This document shows positions 30,659 to 39,788 of a stretch of DNA of 45,615 nucleotides, piece by piece; the stretch's first letter is position 1; each line of letters starts with the position of its first letter. The position numbers and the translations under genes are program-made. The notes beneath the pieces are model-generated. The model was not told the DNA's origin. It saw only the letters and a list, made by a program, of their open reading frames with translations, and did not search any database. The DNA comes from a virus, in IMG/VR virus record IMGVR_UViG_3300047157_000012, positions 1-45,615 of that record; one strand, written 5' to 3'.

Positions 30659-32737
30659 ATGAGCAGACATCTTTACAATCCTTTTATGCCAAGTATTCAC
30701 TTCAGAGATCAAGCTGTCTTTGGTGGTGGAGGCAGTGATGGGGGTCAAGTTGCACCAGAATTACCTAAATTTACCTCATCTAAACCAGAACTAGAAGGTC
30801 AAGTTTATGAATCAGAAGCAGCAATGAAAGCTGCTGAAGCTGTGGTAGATAAAGATGCAGCTGCTATTGTGGAATATTCTAAAGCTATTAATGCTGCAGT
30901 GTCTAATGTTACTGGTGAAAACTTAGATACTATAGCTAAGACTGGATTACAAATACAAGCGGTAAATGCTGTACCAAAACCTGGTGTAACTTATGGTTCA
31001 GAAAAAATATCTGCAGCTTTAAATGCTAAATTAGCTATACTAAATAAAACCATGCAAGATGCCCAAAGTGGTGGTGTTGCTGATCTTGCCACTGGTGTAC
31101 GTGACTTAGCAGCACAAGCTGTAACTGACCCAGGTTCATTAGCTAAGTCACCCGATGTTGCTACTGTAGATACTAACCTTTCAGGTAGTACTATAGCTGA
31201 AGGTACAGGTTCACTTACCAGTCCAGGTGCAATGTATGTTCCAGATACTGTTGAAACTACTAATATAGCTGCAGGAGCTGACCCAGTTACTGCATCTACT
31301 ATGACTGCTACAACAGCTGCAGACGCAGTTAAAGCTACTACTGACGCTACTGAAGCAGCTAAAGGTACTGTATCTGCTGAAGGTGTAGTACAAGCTGCTA
31401 CGAAAGATCCTACAACCACTGACGTATCAACTATAACTGCGGCTCAAGGTACAGCTACAGTGATGGATAATCCAGTACAAAGAGAAATACAACAAGGTGA
31501 ATTAATATCAGGTGTAGCTGATGCAGCTAAAGCATCTGCATTTAGTGAACAGATACAAGCGGCTACTGCTACACCATCTACACAAGCTACTGTTAAAGGT
31601 CAGCTTGATAATCTTATGCAAGACTTTGAGGGTGGAGCTACACCTACATGGGCGGCTGGAGCAATGCGTAATGCTAATGCTCAGATGGCGGCTAGAGGTT
31701 TAGGTGCTTCATCAATGGCTGGTCAGGCTATTATACAAGCAGCAATGGAATCAGCATTACCTATAGCTATGCAGGATGCACAAACTGTTGCAGGTTTTGA
31801 AATGCAAAACTTGTCGAATAGACAACAACGTGCTATGCTTGCCGCACAACAACGTGCTACATTTATAGGACAAGAATTTGATCAAGCTTTCCAAGCTCGT
31901 GTTGCTAACTCAGCTAAGATATCTGATATAGCTAACATGAACTTTACAGCTGAACAATCTATTGCGCTTGAGAACTCACGTAATGCTAATACGATTAACC
32001 TTAGTAATTTAAATAATAATCAAGCTATGGTGATGGCTCAAGCAGCATCTGTTGCTAATTTAGAACAACAAAATTTATCTAATCAACAACAAGCTGCAGT
32101 ACAAAATGCAAAGGCCTTCTTAGATATGGATATGGCCAACTTAAACAATCAACAACAGACAGAAATGTTTAAGTCTCAACAAATAATACAGTCTTTGTTT
32201 ACTGATCAAGCCGCAGAAAATGCAGCTAAACAATTTAATGCTTCGTCTGAAACTCAAACTAAACAGTTTATGGCTAATCTCCAGTTACAAACTCAACAGT
32301 TTAATGCTACACAACTTAATACAACAGAACAGTTTAATGCTGGTAGCACCAATGCAGCTATGCAGTTTAATGCTCAAGTAGAAAATCAACGTCAACAATT
32401 TAATGCACAGAATGCATTAGTTATTGCCCAAGCAAATGCTCAGTGGAGACAGAACGTAGCTACATTTAATACACAGGCACAGAACCAAGCTAATATGCAA
32501 CAAGCTCAAGCAGCTAATGCATTTACTCAAGGTACTCTTGATCAGATATGGCAACGTGAACGTGACCTTATGGACTATGCATATAAAGGTTCTGAAGCTT
32601 CTAAGGATCGTGTATTAGATATTATATTAGCTGATAAGAAATATGAAGAATATGATAAGGCCAGAGAAGATGCTGAAAAAACAGATATGTGGTCAGTTCT
32701 AATTGGAGCTGCTGGTAGCTTCATGCAAAATACATAG
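30659..32737 (+). CDS. Virion-internal protein with hendecad coiled coil
   Basis: 692 residues, Ala/Gln/Asn/Thr-rich and almost wholly helical. Residues 325-360 include the WAAGAMRNANAQMAARGLGA segment that is common in marine phage internal proteins. From residue 525 to about 612 there are eight consecutive 11-residue repeats beginning QFNA or close variants, a hendecad pattern that favours right-handed coiled coils or membrane-associated helical bundles. No signal peptide. Position at the head of the ejection gene set suggests an internal virion protein released with the DNA, perhaps helping to form a channel. This function is inferred. Confidence 0.7.
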   Translation: MSRHLYNPFMPSIHFRDQAVFGGGGSDGGQVAPELPKFTSSKPELEGQVYESEAAMKAAEAVVDKDAAAIVEYSKAINAAVSNVTGENLDTIAKTGLQIQAVNAVPKPGVTYGSEKISAALNAKLAILNKTMQDAQSGGVADLATGVRDLAAQAVTDPGSLAKSPDVATVDTNLSGSTIAEGTGSLTSPGAMYVPDTVETTNIAAGADPVTASTMTATTAADAVKATTDATEAAKGTVSAEGVVQAATKDPTTTDVSTITAAQGTATVMDNPVQREIQQGELISGVADAAKASAFSEQIQAATATPSTQATVKGQLDNLMQDFEGGATPTWAAGAMRNANAQMAARGLGASSMAGQAIIQAAMESALPIAMQDAQTVAGFEMQNLSNRQQRAMLAAQQRATFIGQEFDQAFQARVANSAKISDIANMNFTAEQSIALENSRNANTINLSNLNNNQAMVMAQAASVANLEQQNLSNQQQAAVQNAKAFLDMDMANLNNQQQTEMFKSQQIIQSLFTDQAAENAAKQFNASSETQTKQFMANLQLQTQQFNATQLNTTEQFNAGSTNAAMQFNAQVENQRQQFNAQNALVIAQANAQWRQNVATFNTQAQNQANMQQAQAANAFTQGTLDQIWQRERDLMDYAYKGSEASKDRVLDIILADKKYEEYDKAREDAEKTDMWSVLIGAAGSFMQNT

Positions 32738-32749
32738 TGGGATATTAAT

Positions 32750-33526
32750 ATGAGTTTACAATACAATGGGTTGCTAACTACTGCAAGGGAAGAAGCTGAA
32801 ATGCGGTTTCAGCAGAAGGGTCTTTCAGGTAGAAAACGTTCTCGCTTTATTGATGAAGATGATGATGAAAAACTAGGAGGTATAGTACCTAAACGTAAGT
32901 CCCTTAAAAGTTCTTTTGATGATTTAGATGATGACTTTTTAACAGAAGCATTTAATACTATATTTAATAGGGGTAAAGAAATAAAAGAATCTATAGGTAC
33001 TAAAGTAGCTTCATTAGATATGCCATCAGGTGATGCTGATAGTAGTTATTTAATTACGGATGATATACCTGTAGGTGAAGCCTCTGGTATGATTGAGATT
33101 GATGATAGTACAGCTAAGTTTATAGCTGGCTTTGAGAATAAAATTAAAGATTCTTATACAGCATACAAAGATGGTAATGGATATTCTATTGGTTTTGGTA
33201 CACCTTCCACTAAAGGTCAAGTTATAAATAAAGAAACAGCATTAAGTGAACTTAACTCTTATACTAAAAAGTTTGAGAAGATAGTTAAAGATGCTAATAG
33301 TAAGCATGGCTATGGATGGAATGATAATCAAGTAAAAGCACTTACAAGTTTTGCATACAACAATGGCTCAGGTGGATTTAATAAGTTAATAGAGAATGGC
33401 ACACGAGGTAATGAAGAGATATCTATGATGATGCTTGAATATAATAAGGCAGATGGTAAAGTTAATGAAGGTCTTGTCAAAAGAAGACAAGCAGAACTTG
33501 ATCTGTTTACACAAACAAATTCATAA
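32750..33526 (+). CDS. Virion-associated lysozyme, GH24-like
   Basis: 258 residues. An acidic, probably disordered N-terminus (FIDEDDDEK, DDLDDDF) precedes a lysozyme domain at about 120-255. IAGFENKIKDSYTAYKDGNG then YSIGFGT gives the catalytic Glu 129 and Asp 141; the usual Thr before IG is Ser 146. QVKALTSFAYNNGSGGFNKL and LVKRRQAELDLF complete the GH24 pattern. Located among the internal virion proteins, it probably opens peptidoglycan during entry, in contrast to the GH108 endolysin at 2121-2630 used for exit. Confidence 0.85.
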   Translation: MSLQYNGLLTTAREEAEMRFQQKGLSGRKRSRFIDEDDDEKLGGIVPKRKSLKSSFDDLDDDFLTEAFNTIFNRGKEIKESIGTKVASLDMPSGDADSSYLITDDIPVGEASGMIEIDDSTAKFIAGFENKIKDSYTAYKDGNGYSIGFGTPSTKGQVINKETALSELNSYTKKFEKIVKDANSKHGYGWNDNQVKALTSFAYNNGSGGFNKLIENGTRGNEEISMMMLEYNKADGKVNEGLVKRRQAELDLFTQTNS

Positions 33527-33541
33527 AGGACTATAATAAAA

Positions 33542-34060
33542 ATGTTTAGTGCACCTATACCTGGTCAGTCTCTAACCTCAGAGCCAAAAAATTCTCCTTG
33601 GGAAAACCCACCTCAAATATCTTCGCCAGAAGATGCTCTTATGTGGCACATAGACAGGCTAACTAAAAAAGATAAAACAAAAGCAGCAGTTACTATGCTT
33701 CAGTTAGGTATAGATGTAGTTACATTAACTGAAGGCATACTACGGGCAGCTGTATCAGAAGGTAGACACACTATAGATGTTAGTCTTATTATAGCACCTA
33801 TAGTACATGAGTTTATAAAGAACATAGCTGAAGAAGCTGGTATTGATTATGAGGAAGGCATTGAAGAAGAAGAGATGTCACAAGAGGATATAGATTATGC
33901 TATAGAAAGCAGGAAAGCATCTAAAATACTTGAAGGTATGGAAGATACAGGTGAAGTTGATCTATCTACACTAGAAGAACCAACTGAAGAAACACCTGAG
34001 ATGCCTGAAGAAACAATAGAAGATAAACCAATGGGTCTTATGTCACGGAGGAATGTGTAA
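33542..34060 (+). CDS. Conserved virion-region protein
   Basis: 172 residues. The N-terminal MFSAPIPGQSLTSEPKNSPW, a helical middle with MLQLGIDVVTLTEGILRAAV, HTIDVSLIIAPIVHEFIKN, and a long acidic C-terminal tail (EEGIEEEEMSQEDID to the end) form a pattern shared with many marine phages. AAAGGA precedes the ATG. It overlaps the next gene start by one base (TAATG). No known activity; it is probably a minor virion protein or an assembly factor for the internal proteins. Confidence 0.72.
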   Translation: MFSAPIPGQSLTSEPKNSPWENPPQISSPEDALMWHIDRLTKKDKTKAAVTMLQLGIDVVTLTEGILRAAVSEGRHTIDVSLIIAPIVHEFIKNIAEEAGIDYEEGIEEEEMSQEDIDYAIESRKASKILEGMEDTGEVDLSTLEEPTEETPEMPEETIEDKPMGLMSRRNV

Positions 34061-35136
34061 TGGGTATGTGGGGTGGCATAAAGGCTGGTATGGATCAGTT
34101 ACGTCAAGATAAAAAGGATCAGAAAATAGCTGACCTTCAGACTAGAGCAGATAAACGTGCAGAAGAAAACTTTAAGTTAGATCAACTTAAGTTTAAAATA
34201 AATACACTTAAAGATTTAAATTTATATAGTCCTACAGGAAGTAAGTCAGATAAAACTAATAAAACAGTTAAGGATGTACTTAAATTAAAAAACAGATTAA
34301 GAGAAGGTTTTGATACTTACTCTGAAGAGGATCAAAAAAGAATTACAGATTATGAAAATCAAATTATTCAAGATCCTTTAGAAGCTTCTGCAGTTTTAAA
34401 AGCACTAACTAGTTTAGGTGAGAAGGGTAGAAAGTTTAGTCCCTTAGAACTAATAGACACTTTTGAAATTATTAATTTTGTTGAGGGTACTAATACAGAA
34501 AAAAGAGCAGAGCTTGCAGAGACTTTAAATGTAGATTTAAGTATGGATGAGTTTGTAAAACTGGCTGAACTTGCAGCTACTTATACACCTCCATCAGTGA
34601 CTGTTGATTACAGTAGAGCAGATGTAACACCAATGACTGTAGATCAGATGACAAAGCAAGCAGCTATGTTTGAAAGATGGTTGGGCAGGGAAGCTAATAG
34701 AGTTATTAATTCTAAAGATACATCACAAGAAATAAAGAAAGATATTGTTACACTGCAAGGTGAATTAAATTCTAGTAATGAAATTGTTCGTCAACGTGCA
34801 ATGGATGCAATGACTAGTATATTATTTCCTGATCTATCGGTCTTTGAGGTTGTTAAAAATGAACCTTGGGGAAATCGTATAGATGAAAATATATACATAC
34901 TCCCACCATATAATCCAGTAGTTAAAGATACAGGTACACCACCTGTAACAGCCGCAGCAATATCTTTTTTAAATAATAATCCTAACAATTTACCTATAGA
35001 AGAACTAAAAGCACAGTTTGAAAAGAAATATAAAGTTTCAGCAGAAGACTACATCACTAATAATACTACTGAGAAAAACACTCCCAGTGGATATAGTGAT
35101 ATGAATCAAGAAGATTTTTTAAACGAAAGTCGTTAG
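34060..35136 (+). CDS. Putative internal virion protein, helical
   Basis: 358 residues, mostly helical and charged. It starts MGMWGGIKAGMDQLRQDKKD with a coiled coil (KIADLQTRADKRAEENFKLD). The middle has SLGEKGRKFSPLELIDTFEI and VEGTNTEKRAELAETLNVD. The C-terminus is Asn/Thr/Ser-rich. The next gene begins one base after the stop. No family is recognised. The place between a virion-region protein and the very large internal protein supports a structural or ejection role. Confidence 0.7.
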   Translation: MGMWGGIKAGMDQLRQDKKDQKIADLQTRADKRAEENFKLDQLKFKINTLKDLNLYSPTGSKSDKTNKTVKDVLKLKNRLREGFDTYSEEDQKRITDYENQIIQDPLEASAVLKALTSLGEKGRKFSPLELIDTFEIINFVEGTNTEKRAELAETLNVDLSMDEFVKLAELAATYTPPSVTVDYSRADVTPMTVDQMTKQAAMFERWLGREANRVINSKDTSQEIKKDIVTLQGELNSSNEIVRQRAMDAMTSILFPDLSVFEVVKNEPWGNRIDENIYILPPYNPVVKDTGTPPVTAAAISFLNNNPNNLPIEELKAQFEKKYKVSAEDYITNNTTEKNTPSGYSDMNQEDFLNESR

Positions 35137-35137
35137 T

Positions 35138-38100
35138 ATGCAACCAGAAGTAAATGTAAATCCTTTTGATAATTTACCTGAAGAAAATCCTTTTGATAAT
35201 TTACCTGAAGAAAATCCTTTTGATAATTTACCTGAAGAAAATAATAGTCTAACTAACTACACTCAAGATGACTTAGTAAACAACGACGAGTTATTTAATC
35301 CCATAAGAGATTTTATAAGTCTACGTCACGGAACTCAGGCAGTTGAGGGTAAAGATCGTGAGACTATTGTAGATAGATTTATGAACAATAGACGTGGTGT
35401 TGCCAGTGGTAATAGTGTTTATGGTATAGGTGAGTTAGACTTTCTTCGTGAGATTCGTGGAGACGAAAACGCAAATGTTGTAACAGGTAAAGCTTATCAA
35501 ATATACGAAGATATGGCAAACGTGTTTAGCTCAGAGACAAGTGCATCTGAAAAGTTTGAAGGTATAAAAGATTACGCAAGAAGTATTATTGTTGATCCTT
35601 TAAACTTAGTAGGTTTTGGTACAGCTAAGTTTGTTGGGGGTGGTGCAATTAGAGTTGCATCTAACTTTGCAAAGAAAGAAGCACTAAAAGCTATGGCTAA
35701 AGAGAGTGCCAAGAAGAGTGCAACTAAAACAACAATAAGAAAAGCTGGTGAGAAGGCTATGAGTTCGGCTTTAATTACAGCTGGGTCAGAGTCTACAAGT
35801 AAAGCTGTAACAAAAGCAGCTACACTACAAGCACTAAATGGACAGGGATTAAAAAAACTAAAGACAACAGGTGCTTTACGTGAGCTAGGAGTACAAGCTG
35901 GATTTGATTCTATTGTTAGTGTTGGTATGGAGTATGGATATCAAAGTGGTCTAGTTCAAACTGGAGTACAAGAGGATGTAAACAGATGGTCTTTAGGTTT
36001 AGCTTTCGTGGGTGTCTCTGTTATGAGTGGACTACAAGCTGCAAGTATACTAAAAAGAAGTACTGATATAGAGCTACCTTCTATAGCTGTAAAAATACCT
36101 GAAGCAAAAGATGTAAATATATTAGGTAAGTTTTCTAAAAGTCTTAATGATTATGCAGGTAAAAAAGCACCTGTTAAAGGTTCTTGGGAACAGGCTGTAA
36201 AGAAGGGACGTAAACTAGAAGATATAGACTCAGAGTTTTTTGTTGATATGCTTTTAGGTATAGGTGATAATGAAGATGGTGTTACATATCTAAAAGGTTT
36301 AGCACAGATAGCTTATGAAGAAGGTCTTACATATACTAAACGTAGTAAAACTGATAAGTATTCTAATTGGGTTGTAGATTTAATTAAACAATCTGACCCT
36401 CAAGAAGTAAAATCTTTTGCTAAAGCCTGGGAAAAAGTTACAGGTGTTAAAATAAAAGATATAGATAGTATGGGTATTGAAGAGTTTGCAAACAAATTTG
36501 CAGATAAGATGAATGCTAGTGCTAGAGTTTTAAATGCTGCTTCACAAGGTGCTAAAAAGAATGGTATAAGTATTGACGATTACACTAATCAACAGTTTCT
36601 AAACGATGCTTTAGGTCTAGGTATGATGACTAGTTCAAAAGCTACTGATGATACTAATAAAATAGTTCAAAGTACTTTAAATTTACTACCAGAAAAAACC
36701 AGTGAAAGTCTTGTGTCTACACAGAACCGTGTTATACGTTTAATAGTTACTCACCCATCTACAAGTGCACTTAACCTTACAGGTTGGGGTATGCTTAGTG
36801 GTTTAGGTTCTGCTGTTGATGTATCTACCGCACTATTACAAGGTGGTGCAGCTGCATTTAAGAAGGCGGCAGGTCAACTTGACGAAGGTGTAGACCCTTG
36901 GCGTGTATCTAGAGAGATATTAAAAGCTAATGCTAACAGACTTAAGCTAACACTTAATCCAGATATGACTTATGATTCTTATAAGTCTCTTCTTGAACTA
37001 CGTGGAGATGACTTATCAAAGCTATCTAATATAATAGCAGGTGGTGTAGAGGATACTAGTAAGATACTAACTAACTCATCACTGTCGCCATCAGCACAGT
37101 TAATAGGTGCTAAGACAGATGATGTAATAGATTTTATGCAGTTATTATCTTTGACTAAAGGTGTTGATGGGTTTACCAAATCACAAGAGATGATATATCA
37201 GTTAGATAAAAACCTTAGAGTTGCTTTTGATAAATCTTTCAATGATTTTTATACCGACCCTGCGGCAGCTAAGTTAATTCGAACTAAAGAATATAGAGCA
37301 TTAGAGGCTAAAGCTTTAGAAACTACCTTAGAAAGAATATCTTCAAAGTCTTATAAGGGTAATGATAACTTGGGTAAGGTTGCAGGTTTCTTTGAGGATG
37401 TACGTAACGTACCTGGTCTGGGTTTACTTATGCCTTTTGGTAGATTTTTTAATGGTACTGTTGATACTGTAGTTCAAAATACACCTATATCTTTTGTAGC
37501 AAAGAGTCTTGCAGGTAAATATAAAGATAAATCTTTTGCAGAACTTACGTCAAGATCAATGTTAACTTTAGGTGCTGCATATGCACTAACACAAACTGAG
37601 TATGAGAATAGAAAAAAAGGTTTAGCTATTGACCAGATGATTAATCCTAATACTGGTGAAATACAAACTGTTCAGTATAGCTACCCTCTGTCTCACTTGA
37701 AGTACGGAGCTAGGGCTTGGTCTTATATATTAAATGGTGAAGAAATACCTGAAGAAGTAAAGCAAAAAATAGGTAAGGATATAGGTTTAAAATCTTTTAC
37801 TCGTAATTTTGAATCAACTTCTGACGACATAGTTAAAATATTTAATAGTGCTTTTGATCCTAGTGGTGATGAGTTTATGCGTAGCTTAACTAGAACTGGA
37901 GGTCTTATAGGATCTCAATTAATATCAGGTGCTACCCGTCCACTAGAACCTATTAACTTTGCAGTTGGTTTTGCTACTGGTTCTAATGGTGAATTAATAG
38001 ATCGTAAACAAGGTAACTCATTTATGAATAAATCTATGAGATACTTTAATGAGATATCAAATTTGCTTATAGGTACAGAAGATGTCCCACAGTCTATGCA

Positions 38101-38614
38101 AGCAGCAGGTGGACCAGTGTTCTTACAGGCAAGTAAGATACTAGGTAGTAGACCTGTACGTCTTTCATCTACTGAACGTGTTATGAATATTATGGGTAAA
38201 GAACCCTACAAATTAAATGCTGCATCTGCAATAACAAGAAAAGCACCTGAAGCTGCTAATAAATATAATACATATATGTTTTTAGCCATTGAAGAAGGTG
38301 CACAAGAACTATTAGACTTAGGTTTCTCTACTTGGAGTCCTAAGAAACAAGAGTTAAAATGGAAAGATTTAGTAAGACAAAAGAAACAAGTAGCTGAAAC
38401 AATGTTATACGTAGATAACTCTGATGCTAATGATACTGCTGGTATTATGTACGAGTTAGCTAATAAATATTCGTTTAAAAAGATTGACAAGGCATTAGAC
38501 AGCATGTCAGAAACAACAAAAGAGGAACTCAAATTTGAGGACCTCTCTGTTGAACAACTATATGCACTGAGGGATTGGTTATCTACTGCAGATACTAGAT
38601 CTTTATTAGATTAA
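35138..38614 (+). CDS. Large internal (ejection) virion protein
   Basis: 1158 residues, in the size range of T7 gp16-like ejection proteins. It opens with three exact NPFDNLPEE repeats (encoded by a 27-bp tandem repeat). A helical region follows with EGIKDYARSIIVDPLNLVGF and an Ala/Lys-rich stretch (LKAMAKESAKKSATKTTIRK). Later parts include VIRLIVTHPSTSALNLTGWG and GFFEDVRNVPGLGLLMPFGR, with amphipathic and hydrophobic helices that could insert in membranes. No transglycosylase motif was seen; the lysozyme is encoded separately at 32750. It ends at the convergent junction, overlapping the end of the - strand gene there. Confidence 0.75.
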   Translation: MQPEVNVNPFDNLPEENPFDNLPEENPFDNLPEENNSLTNYTQDDLVNNDELFNPIRDFISLRHGTQAVEGKDRETIVDRFMNNRRGVASGNSVYGIGELDFLREIRGDENANVVTGKAYQIYEDMANVFSSETSASEKFEGIKDYARSIIVDPLNLVGFGTAKFVGGGAIRVASNFAKKEALKAMAKESAKKSATKTTIRKAGEKAMSSALITAGSESTSKAVTKAATLQALNGQGLKKLKTTGALRELGVQAGFDSIVSVGMEYGYQSGLVQTGVQEDVNRWSLGLAFVGVSVMSGLQAASILKRSTDIELPSIAVKIPEAKDVNILGKFSKSLNDYAGKKAPVKGSWEQAVKKGRKLEDIDSEFFVDMLLGIGDNEDGVTYLKGLAQIAYEEGLTYTKRSKTDKYSNWVVDLIKQSDPQEVKSFAKAWEKVTGVKIKDIDSMGIEEFANKFADKMNASARVLNAASQGAKKNGISIDDYTNQQFLNDALGLGMMTSSKATDDTNKIVQSTLNLLPEKTSESLVSTQNRVIRLIVTHPSTSALNLTGWGMLSGLGSAVDVSTALLQGGAAAFKKAAGQLDEGVDPWRVSREILKANANRLKLTLNPDMTYDSYKSLLELRGDDLSKLSNIIAGGVEDTSKILTNSSLSPSAQLIGAKTDDVIDFMQLLSLTKGVDGFTKSQEMIYQLDKNLRVAFDKSFNDFYTDPAAAKLIRTKEYRALEAKALETTLERISSKSYKGNDNLGKVAGFFEDVRNVPGLGLLMPFGRFFNGTVDTVVQNTPISFVAKSLAGKYKDKSFAELTSRSMLTLGAAYALTQTEYENRKKGLAIDQMINPNTGEIQTVQYSYPLSHLKYGARAWSYILNGEEIPEEVKQKIGKDIGLKSFTRNFESTSDDIVKIFNSAFDPSGDEFMRSLTRTGGLIGSQLISGATRPLEPINFAVGFATGSNGELIDRKQGNSFMNKSMRYFNEISNLLIGTEDVPQSMQAAGGPVFLQASKILGSRPVRLSSTERVMNIMGKEPYKLNAASAITRKAPEAANKYNTYMFLAIEEGAQELLDLGFSTWSPKKQELKWKDLVRQKKQVAETMLYVDNSDANDTAGIMYELANKYSFKKIDKALDSMSETTKEELKFEDLSVEQLYALRDWLSTADTRSLLD
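35159..35239 (+). repeat. Perfect 27-bp tandem repeat, three copies
   Basis: Three identical consecutive 27-base units (35159-35185, 35186-35212, 35213-35239) encode NPFDNLPEE three times at the N-terminus of the large internal protein. Perfect identity at the DNA level points to recent expansion by slippage or recombination, and the number may vary between isolates. Each unit gives one acidic NPF-containing peptide. Confidence 0.9.
38521..38546. repeat. 26-bp imperfect palindrome near the convergent junction
   Basis: AGAGG (38521-38525) is complementary to CCTCT (38542-38546), and the core CTCAAATTTGAG (38528-38539) is a perfect palindrome; only two bases on each side do not match. It lies in the last part of the large internal protein gene. 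With no loop it is more likely a protein-binding or cruciform site than an RNA terminator. It could also be chance in coding sequence. Confidence 0.4.
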
Positions 38615-38841
38615 TCATCATCTTCTAGTATGTGATCAGCCCAACCATAAGCTTCACGTTTAACTTCCTCAGTACGACCAGCACCCCTACCACTTGCTAG
38701 TATACCCGACAAGGCTTGACCTGTCAGGTATAGGCGAGAGGTTAGGGGTTTTTCTTTTGGCCTATTCTTTTTAGTGTAGGCCTTGGCTTCCTCTTCTAGA
38801 GGTGGTAAATTATTCTGCTCTGCTTTAGTTGGTCTGCCCAT
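38611..38841 (-). CDS. Small conserved phage protein, unknown function
   Basis: 76 residues, polar: MGRPTKAEQNNLPPLEEEAK at the start, then RLYLTGQALSGILASGRGAG and a C-terminal REAYGWADHILEDDD. The GRPTKAE opening is common in small phage proteins. Its stop overlaps the stop of the large internal protein gene on the other strand. It is the last gene of the - strand set and contains the palindrome at 38701-38732. No domain recognised. Confidence 0.72.
   Translation of the reverse strand: MGRPTKAEQNNLPPLEEEAKAYTKKNRPKEKPLTSRLYLTGQALSGILASGRGAGRTEEVKREAYGWADHILEDDD
38683..38757 (+). terminator. Terminator-like structure downstream of the + strand late genes
   Basis: ACCCCTA (38683-38689) pairs with TAGGGGT (38743-38749), and a T-rich stretch (TTTTCTTTT) follows, as in rho-independent terminators. 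The long loop holds a second imperfect palindrome at 38701-38732 (TATACC with GGTATA, GACA with TGTC, three mismatches in 32 bases). It lies about 70 bases past the last + strand stop, inside the - strand gene, where late transcription should end. Confidence 0.4.
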
Positions 38842-38849
38842 GTATCACC

Positions 38850-39119
38850 CTATTTATATTTTTCTGCCAGTGCTTCATTCATTCTTTTAAGATACCATTC
38901 TGCTTTCTTCATGTCCTCTACACCATTACCTTTGTATCTATATCTATGTTGATACTTAATCATGTTGCCGTGACAGTAAGAAATAAACCCATCTAACCCA
39001 AGCACTTGTCGTATATAGTCAATACATTCTATACCATCTTGGTTATAGTGTGCAGGACGTTCTACTGGATCAAATGTCTCTTGATCTTTCATTATGTGAA
39101 ACTCCTTCCATTTAGCCAT
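38850..39119 (-). CDS. DUF3310 protein (T7 gp1.7-like nucleotide kinase domain)
   Basis: 89 residues. FDPVERPAHYNQDGIECIDY at 16-35, then YCHGNMIKYQHRYRYKGNGV and EDMKKAEWYLKRM at 69-81, are the DUF3310 signature. The family includes the C-terminal part of T7 gp1.7, a nucleotide kinase acting on dTMP and dGMP. The position in a nucleotide metabolism operon fits a role in dNTP balance. The start shares one base with the upstream stop (TAATG); an internal Met at residue 10 is also possible. Confidence 0.85.
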   Translation of the reverse strand: MAKWKEFHIMKDQETFDPVERPAHYNQDGIECIDYIRQVLGLDGFISYCHGNMIKYQHRYRYKGNGVEDMKKAEWYLKRMNEALAEKYK

Positions 39120-39565
39120 TATGTATTCACCAACTCTGCTGATGTATAAGGAATGTGAAAGAACAGTTCACCTTTTTGTATGTATCTACCCTTAGCTTCT
39201 GCTAAACTTTCTTGAGTTAGCAAGGTATCTTTGATACGCCATACTTGTTTCATATCCTCACGGAATACATAGAAATTTAATACCCCATTTGTACCATCAT
39301 ACTTATCCAGTAAACGTTGCTTACGTTCTGGTATACGGATCTCAGACCAATGTGTAGGCCAATCTTCTTTCCAAGCTACTTTGACTTCAGCCTCATTGAA
39401 ATATGTATATCCATCTTTCTGAGAGACGACATCTACAAAATAGTTTTCTTCGGTATTAACTATAGTATGTCCTTTTGATTCCAAAAGTTTAACCAATGTA
39501 TCTTTAGCTTTCTTATCGTAAGCTTGGTACAATGCTCTGCTAAAGTTTTTTCTTACTGGTTTCAT
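39119..39565 (-). CDS. Putative PD-(D/E)XK-type nuclease
   Basis: 148 residues. A helical N-terminus (FSRALYQAYDKKAKDTLVKL) is followed by YFVDVV with Asp 45 and NEAEVKVAW with Glu 60 and Lys 62, a D...ExK arrangement as in PD-(D/E)XK nucleases. SEIRIPERKQRLLDKYDG and LNFYVFREDMKQVWRI follow, consistent with the core alpha-beta fold. A good AAGGAA site precedes the ATG, which lies 26 bases inside the end of the glutaredoxin gene in another frame. Nuclease activity is inferred from motif spacing. Confidence 0.65.
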   Translation of the reverse strand: MKPVRKNFSRALYQAYDKKAKDTLVKLLESKGHTIVNTEENYFVDVVSQKDGYTYFNEAEVKVAWKEDWPTHWSEIRIPERKQRLLDKYDGTNGVLNFYVFREDMKQVWRIKDTLLTQESLAEAKGRYIQKGELFFHIPYTSAELVNT

Positions 39566-39788
39566 TTAGGTATTCCTTTAGTTCTGTGTAGCCCCCAAGG
39601 TGAGTGCCATCTGGTTTAAATATTTGTGGTACTGTAGTGTACCCTGATTTACGCATTAAAGTCAACAACCATTTACTACTTGCTGACTGCACATTATATG
39701 TTGTTACTTGACTTCCTGCAACACCTCTTAGTAATTGTAAAGAGGCATCACAGAAGTTACATTGGTTTCTAGTTATTACTATCCACAT
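39540..39788 (-). CDS. grx: Glutaredoxin
   Basis: 82 residues, the usual size. It carries the active-site motif CNFC near residue 9, the cis-proline segment YTTVPQIF and the GGYTEL motif that helps bind glutathione. It overlaps the nrdJ stop by one base and is therefore co-expressed with the reductase, which it most likely re-reduces after each turnover. Both active-site cysteines are present, so a dithiol mechanism is expected. Confidence 0.9.
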   Translation of the reverse strand: MWIVITRNQCNFCDASLQLLRGVAGSQVTTYNVQSASSKWLLTLMRKSGYTTVPQIFKPDGTHLGGYTELKEYLNETSKKKL

